In this document: positions 17,523 to 22,444 of the stretch, piece after piece | Layout of the letters: each line of letters begins with the position of its first letter | Position numbering within the stretch: position 1 is the stretch's first letter | Assembly (NCBI GenBank): GCA_034698045.1 | Contig: JAQGAU010000950.1 | Coordinates: 1 to 22,444, forward strand | Source of the DNA: Paramacrobiotus richtersi | Taxonomy: Eukaryota > Tardigrada > Eutardigrada > Parachela > Macrobiotidae | DNA length: 22,444 bases | Direction of reading: 5' to 3' | The notes under the pieces: generated by a model | What the model was told of the DNA's origin: nothing | Seen by the model: only the letters and a program-made list of their open reading frames with translations | Database searches by the model: none | Translations under genes and position numbers: made by a program

Positions 17523-20053
17523 GCAGAGTGGTCAATCGTTCCCAGTTTGAATGCTTATATTAGTCTTGTCTACTGTTTGCACCCCTGTAGTGGCTCGAGC
17601 TTTTGTGGTGGCCCTTGATTAAAACGTAATTTCCGCATTATTTTTCGGTGGAAAAATAGCCTACGGATTCCGTTATGGACGCTTCGTTAGACACCGTTTT
17701 GCAGGCCAATACAGATAAGCCGCGTGCATGCAATAGACAGAGGATTACGCTACGGCGCAATCTGTTTCCACTCGCAGTCGGCGGATAGCTCACAACAAAT
17801 ATGCAAGCAAAGGGCACATGCATATCAGAAGAGTTTAGGTAAATGCGCCGTGCACCAGCAGTGGGATTCTGATTCGTTATACAATTTGGAAAAATTAATA
17901 ATAACAAATATCGTTGCAGAACCTTTCAGAAAGTCTAAATTTATTTTTTCTCGGTACAACCACCAAAATGGAAAATCATTACCCAGCTAGAAGGTCCACA
18001 AAGTGATTTGGAGTTTCACGTTTGAGGAAGTATGAACAATATCAAAGCTACTACGATCGTGCCAAAACCTGACATTTCCGATTGAAAACGGAATGCACAT
18101 TTTTATAATTCGCTTTACTCTTATTCTTGTCGAAAAGCAAGATTGTTGTAGAATTTCCATACGTCATTCTCACTTTTTATTTTTGATCTGTACCCATACA
18201 TATCTAAAACATCGTATTGTACCTTCACATGGGATTAGAAACCAAAACAAGATTTGCAGTGCCTTTCCTCGGCTTCGCTTGCTCAGTTGCAGGATCCAAT
18301 CAATAATCTAGGCTACTGTGCCGCAACAAAAACGCAGTTTGGTCGCCAATAATCCCACAGTATTTCAATCCGACGTATCTTTACCGATTCGCACATATCC
18401 AGTATTAGCGAGCGAAAAGGTTTTCCAAATTTTAATAATGAATTCCAGAAACAGAAACGTCTTCTGGAAGATTCGAAAATCTGAACATATCCTTGTCACA
18501 CACGCGATAATTTCCAGAGCTTAGCATTATATTTGTGTGCGCTCATCGAAACAAAATGGCGGAAACCACAACCCTCACAACTCAGAAAGGCAAATGTGGC
18601 CGCATTGCGTTTACTTGTATTGCAACCGGGCATGACCCAATTTAGAATGAAGCTTTGTGTCGCTGGACAGTGGATTCTATTTAAGGCTTTAAGGCTGAGG
18701 CTGGCTATAACCGGTTAGCTGGCGGGGTGACGGGCGGCTGCAGCCGATCACCGGCTGAATGGTGGTCAAACCTTGCACTGCCATCTGGCAGAAAACCAAT
18801 TGGTTTATTCTCCGTTATCAAGCTGATAGTTTAGAAACTGCGTCTCCTAAGTGCAACGTTGGGCCGCCGCATTTACCGTTCTGTAGCACTGACACCACTG
18901 CTGTCTTAAACCTACCGTAGACGCATTAACATGCGTGTTAACTTGTATTGCAACGGGTTTTGCACCTAGTGCATCTAGTATTTTCCAGCTGCTTTCCTAA
19001 TCATATTTCTCTTGCCTAGATGATAGCAGTAGGTCGCAGTTTACTGTTAGTCTACAGATGGGCGCTTAACAAAATTCTGTCACATAGGCGTCGTGAACAT
19101 GCTGCATTTGAATAAACGTTGCTACACTTTGGGAACATGCTTTCAGGTAGTAACAAGATTACATTTTCATGCACTAAAATGAATGTACAACACGCAACAC
19201 AACCAGATTATTACAATACATATCACAACTTGGCAAACATCCATTGTCAGCAAGGATTGGCTAAATGTCTGCCTATGATCCCAGAAGGTCGGACTCGGAC
19301 CAATACTGCCAAAACTCATGCAGCTAACGAATACTCAAACTATGTTTATGCTTTAGACTGGAGCCCAGCGGTGTAATAAGCCGTGGTCCGCTGTATAAAT
19401 GCACAGCAAGCTGTTTCTATGAGAAACTGAAGACAATTTAGTATTTAAACTAGGAAATACCACTAATGTGCACATTTTTCTACATCTCTGATTCGAGTGA
19501 TTTTGGCAAGCATCAGAAAGAATGATAGTTAATGCGACTGCAAAACTAGCACTGGACTGAATTTATTGAAAACTAGATCACTATGGTTCGATTGTTTTAG
19601 TTGAAACTGGAGCAATTGACCGTTGAACGACATCAGGTAACGTCTCTCTTAGGATGAAAAATCTGCTGTTTACGCAGCCAAAGCAGGTAATGGGCATGAC
19701 AGGACTAGATTTTGTTTGATATTTACATAATTATTATCCAGCTTAAAACGCGTATTTGTATATGGTGCGAGAGATAAATCTTCAGGAATGCTGCAAGCAA
19801 GCTTTAGCTAGTGTTTGTCTGGTGGCCTTTCGGTAAAACGAAAAGTCCTATGATTCTCCTCATAGTAAGGACTACTCAATTTGTTTTAGGCAGCGGGGTT
19901 CTATAAGTTAAAGAGAGAAATTTCAAACGCGTAAGGTACCTCGATTGGTTGCTATTCGATAAAGAACATTTCTCTTCAACTTGTAGATCTGGAAATGAGT
20001 ACCTCTACTGCAAAAAACTTTGCAAACAGTAAGCATATCCTCCAGTAGTAAAT
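17523..20053. other. Element interior with no supported gene
   Basis: Only scattered frames of 60-90 codons are present on both strands, with none conserved in pattern. GC-rich short palindromes occur near 18730-18755 (GGCTGCAGCC and CAGCCG-ATCAC-CGGCTG). No tandem array was seen. Confidence 0.5.
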
Positions 20054-20178
20054 TCAGTATCGGTTCATCGGCTTTACAGATAAGCGCAAAATTAGATACT
20101 TATCAGCTAACTTTGCGATTGTTATGCTAAGAAACTTGAAGCCCGCATCCCAAAAGTACGCGTGGGACAGTGTTGCTT

Positions 20179-20720
20179 TTATCCGTTTCGGTTTGGATTG
20201 CAATTTCCTCCGGAGCTGCCATATTGTTCGGTTGGGCCTGCTGGGCGGTTCGGATTCGTTCGACGGATATTCCAGCGATGGTGCTTCCCGTAGCACCAAC
20301 CACAAATGTGAGGCAGGGTGCAGTCGTGTGCGTTGCACTCGTACTCGTTGTAGCGCCAGCAGGATACTTGATGGGTGCCGGGTGGTCCGCGGGGGTCGCG
20401 AAAAGGGCGCTGTGGTCTGGTCGCGCGATAGTCATGTCCATACTGTCCCTGTTGTGGACGAAAACGACCGTAACCGGCGCCGTACGGGCGGTTACGCATG
20501 GGCGGTTGCGCATTTCCTGCAACCAGTTTGCCCGAATGAAAATGGCGATGAATCATGCTCAGACATGAGTTGTAATCGTTCAAATTACAATGTTCGTGTG
20601 AAACAAAGGTTCTAAATTCGTCATCAAACTGGGGAACTGATAAAGCGGAACAATCTCGCTTTTTCGACATTTTGAATTCCAGATGCTCGATATATTTGAT
20701 GAGAGTTAATACGTGCGTGA
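20179..20720 (-). pseudogene. Gag-like protein fragment with zinc knuckle, probably from a retroelement
   Basis: A minus-strand frame is open from the foldback element boundary to a stop at 20181-20179; an internal ATG lies at 20670. It has a helical N-terminal half (VPQFDDEFRTFVSHEHC) and a Gly/Arg/Pro/Gln-rich linker. Then comes a composite zinc motif, C-x7-C-x4-C-x3-H-x-C-x2-C with a following His pair (CWRYNEYEC, CNAHDCTLPH, ICGWCYGKHH). This layout is seen in gag-like proteins of DIRS-type (tyrosine recombinase) retroelements and related transposon proteins. No reverse transcriptase or recombinase is in the window, so it is a relic or a domesticated piece. The 5' side is cut by the element at 20721-21611. 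Plus-strand frames over the same bases are shadows. The family assignment is moderate. Confidence 0.5.
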
Positions 20721-20880
20721 CCGTCAATTATGTCCCCCCTGCCAAAATGTCCCCCCGGACATTATTGCCGGGTCCCCTTTGTAACCATCGCTAAAACTGT
20801 AACCCCAAAACCTGCTTGGTGAAACAAAGGACCTGCGAGGGCTGGGTAAATATCAGACCAATCCGAGGACTGCCACCAAG

Positions 20881-21486
20881 CGCCACTACCGCCACCAATG
20901 TGACCACAGCCAAATTTTAGCCCGATTAGACCTCGCTGCCGGTAGGAGCAAGCGGACATTGCCGCCGGCCTTGTCATGGGTAAGGGAACATTATTGCCGA
21001 CGCAAGATTCGGGGGTCATAATTGTCGGCGTGGAGATGAGTAAGGGGACATTATTGCCTGTACATGAGTCGGGTGACATTATTGACGGTCTGGAGGTGGT
21101 ACTGGGACACTACCGGCGGTGCAGCACTCGGGTGTCATTATTGACGGCCTAGAGGTGAGTATGGGGCATTATTGCCGGTGCAGCACTCGGGTGTCATTAT
21201 TGACGGCCTAGAGGTGAGTAAGGGGCATTATTGCCGGTGCAGCACTGGGGTATCATTATTGACGGCCTGGACGTGAATAAGGGGCATTATTGCCGGTGCA
21301 GCACTGGGGTGTCATTATTGACGGCCTGGAGGTCAGTAAGGGGCATTATTGCCGGTGCAGCACTGGGGTATCATTATTGACGGCCTGGACGTGAATAAGG
21401 GGCATTATTGCCGGTGCAGCACTGGGGTGACATTATTGACGGCCCGGAGGTGACTGGCCCGCCACCACTGCCACCGATGTGACCAC
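20881..21486 (+). repeat. 27-bp direct repeat flanking the 59-bp array
   Basis: The copy at 20881-20907 begins CGCCACTACCGCCACC and the copy at 21460-21486 begins CGCCACCACTGCCACC. Both end ATGTGACCAC and they match at 24 of 27. A shorter related piece, CCGCCACCACTGTGAC, occurs in the other foldback element near 15829, linking the two families. Confidence 0.75.
20963..21450 (+). repeat. 59-bp tandem array with two half-units
   Basis: Each unit joins GGGGCATTATTGCCGGTGCAG to a second half, GGTGTCATTATTGACGGCCTG, with a GAGGTGAGTAA-like tail. Unit starts at 21163, 21222, 21281, 21340 and 21399 are exactly 59 bp apart; earlier copies to the left are decayed. The copies at 21281 and 21399 share TATCATTATTGACGGCCTGG and ACGTGAATAA, while 21340 differs, giving a 118-bp higher-order dimer. 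Confidence 0.9.
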
Positions 21487-21775
21487 TGAGTAACACCAAA
21501 TCAAAGTCGAGGCTGGATAAGGGGCGTTAATTGCCGGTGCTGATATGGGTACTGTAAGCAGGGGGGACATTATTGCCGGTAATGCTTCGGATAAGGGGAC
21601 ATAATTGTCGGAATTATTAAAATAGTACACAAAACTGTGATTGAAACAAGTGAAGTGGACAAGTTCATCACTCAAGATCTACATTACTCAAAGCGCTACT
21701 CTAACCCGTACCGTAATTGGATGGCACTCCACGCGAAACAGTTCGTCCGCCTTGAGCCGCAGGATCAAACAAATA

Positions 21776-22444
21776 CAGAAAGCACTAATGTAGTAGAAGA
21801 CACCGTATCGTAGCAGTGTATCGGCCGGACCAAGCGAATACAGAAAGCACTAATGTAGCAGCTGCAGCAACATATACCGTAGCGTAGCAGTATATTGGCC
21901 GGACCAAGTGAATACGGACAGCACTAATGCTGCGGTTGAAGCAGTATATACCGTATCGTAGCACGGTAGCGACAGGACCAAATAAATACAGAAAGCACTA
22001 ATGTAGCAGCTGCAGCAGTATATAACGTAGCGTAGCACCGTAGTGACAGGACTAAATAAATACAGAAAGCACTAATGAAGCAGCTGTAGCCGTAGACACC
22101 GTAGCGTAGCACTGTATCGGCCGGACCAAGTGAATACAGAAAGCACTAATGTAGCAGCTGCAGCAGTATATACCGTAGCATAGCACCGTAGCAGCAGTAC
22201 CAAATAAATACAGAAAGCACTAATGTAGCAGCTGCAACTGTATATACCGTAGCGTAGCACCGTAGTGGCAAGACCAAATAAATACAGAAAGCACTAATGC
22301 AGCGGCTGCAGCAGTATATAACGTAGCGTAGCACCGTAGCGACAAGACTAAATAAATACAGAAAGCACTAATGCAGCAGCTGTAGCAGTAGACACCGTAG
22401 CGTAGCACTGTATCGGCCGGACCAAGTGAATACAGAAAGCACTA
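21776..22444 (-). repeat. Right terminal array, 74-bp units, continues past the edge
   Basis: The landmark CAGAAAGCAC (or CGGACAGCAC) falls at 21776, 21841, 21915, 21989, 22063, 22137, 22211, 22285, 22359 and 22433. After a first step of 65 the spacing is exactly 74. The reverse complement of a unit reads GTGCTACGCTACGGTATATAC, then TGCAGCTGCTACATTAGTG, which aligns with the left array. Two unit types alternate (GGCCGGACCAAGTGAA and GACAGGACCAAATAAA), and the unit at 22063 recurs at 22359, suggesting a 296-bp higher-order repeat. Open 62-codon frames recur every 74 bp on the minus strand only because the units are repeated. Confidence 0.92.

Larger units (their letters stand above)
20721..21611. 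mobile_element. 891-bp foldback element with short inverted ends
   Basis: The left end is CCGTCAATTATGTCCCCCC (20721-20739). The reverse complement of the right end is CCGACAATTATGTCCCCTT (21611-21593), matching 16 of 19. Each end is followed by a second copy of the same motif (left: ATGTCCCCCCGGACATTATT; right: GGGGGGACATTATTGCCGG). A 59-bp tandem array fills the interior and a 27-bp direct repeat flanks it. No coding capacity and no obvious target duplication (left flank ACGTGCGTGA, right flank AATTATTAAA). Minus-strand frames over it (20762-21079 and 21433-21675) come from the repeats. Confidence 0.65.
4330..22444 (-). mobile_element. Large autonomous Mutator-like (MULE) transposon with inverted-array ends
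   Basis: The element is inferred from three things: a complete MULE transposase gene in the middle (15689-8198, minus); a tandem array on the left (4403-4995); and a related array in opposite orientation on the right (21776 to the edge). The reverse complement of the right unit shares about 36 of 42 bases with the left unit over a block starting G-TAC-GTGCTACGCTACGG. Related but decaying CTAC-rich copies extend out to about 4330. MULEs normally have long terminal inverted repeats next to 8-11 bp target duplications. Here the outer right end is outside the window, so no target duplication can be tested and the length (at least 18 kb) is a minimum. The alternative is that the arrays belong to an unrelated foldback or satellite family and the MULE ends elsewhere. 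Confidence 0.55.

Noticed and set aside
20124-20615. Plus-strand frames of 132-163 codons
   Set aside because: They are opposite the gag-like frame, whose zinc-ligand pattern is much better evidence.
20700-21620. Bacterial insertion-sequence ends, suggested by GGGGGGACATTTTGGCAGGG
   Set aside because: The resemblance is limited to a G-rich motif. There is no bacterial-type transposase, and all surrounding genes are spliced.
21850-22408. A ladder of 62-codon minus-strand frames with very similar proteins
   Set aside because: They are produced by the 74-bp tandem units, recur every 74 bp, and 74 is not a multiple of three, so they cannot form a repeat protein.

Overview
The window looks like nuclear DNA from an invertebrate metazoan. 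It has spliced genes with GT-AG introns from about 53 to 1,195 nt, no ribosome-binding sites or operons, and dense nested DNA-transposon sequence at a GC content in the low forties. The species cannot be named from the sequence. No tRNA, rRNA or CRISPR array was seen.

Left flank (1-4.3 kb). A partial minus-strand exon with two Tudor-like stretches runs off the left edge. A small plus-strand gene of about 170 aa can be assembled from five exons whose phases all match (935-1880). A weaker possible exon lies at 2892-3228 and a 38-bp tandem array at 3371-3541.

Main element (about 4.3 kb to beyond the right edge). The core is a complete Mutator-like (MULE) transposase gene on the minus strand at 15689-8198. 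Six exons join, with all five splice phases agreeing, into one frame of 4,026 nt (1,341 aa). The order is an N-terminal FAR1/GCM-type zinc finger, MULE DDE catalytic core, SWIM zinc finger, basic linker, ULP1-type C48 cysteine protease and a C-terminal PHD finger. All expected catalytic residues are present. On both sides lie arrays of related repeats in opposite orientation: roughly 83-bp units at 4403-4995 and 74-bp units at 21776-22444. I infer these are the terminal inverted arrays of one element of at least 18 kb. Between the left array and the transposase is a spliced two-exon gene fragment (5232-5793), possibly captured host sequence.

Nested elements. Two foldback elements sit on the 5' side of the transposase gene: a palindrome of about 1.5 kb at 15825-17360, and an 891-bp element at 20721-21611 with a 59-bp array inside. 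Both use repeats with a core near GGGGACATTATTGCCGG. The second interrupts a gag-like zinc-finger frame at 20179-20720.

Working model: the transposase gene supplies DNA binding, strand cutting and joining, a SUMO/ubiquitin-like protease and a chromatin reader in one polypeptide. The inverted arrays would be its multi-site binding ends. Foldback insertions and gene fragments would have accumulated inside it.
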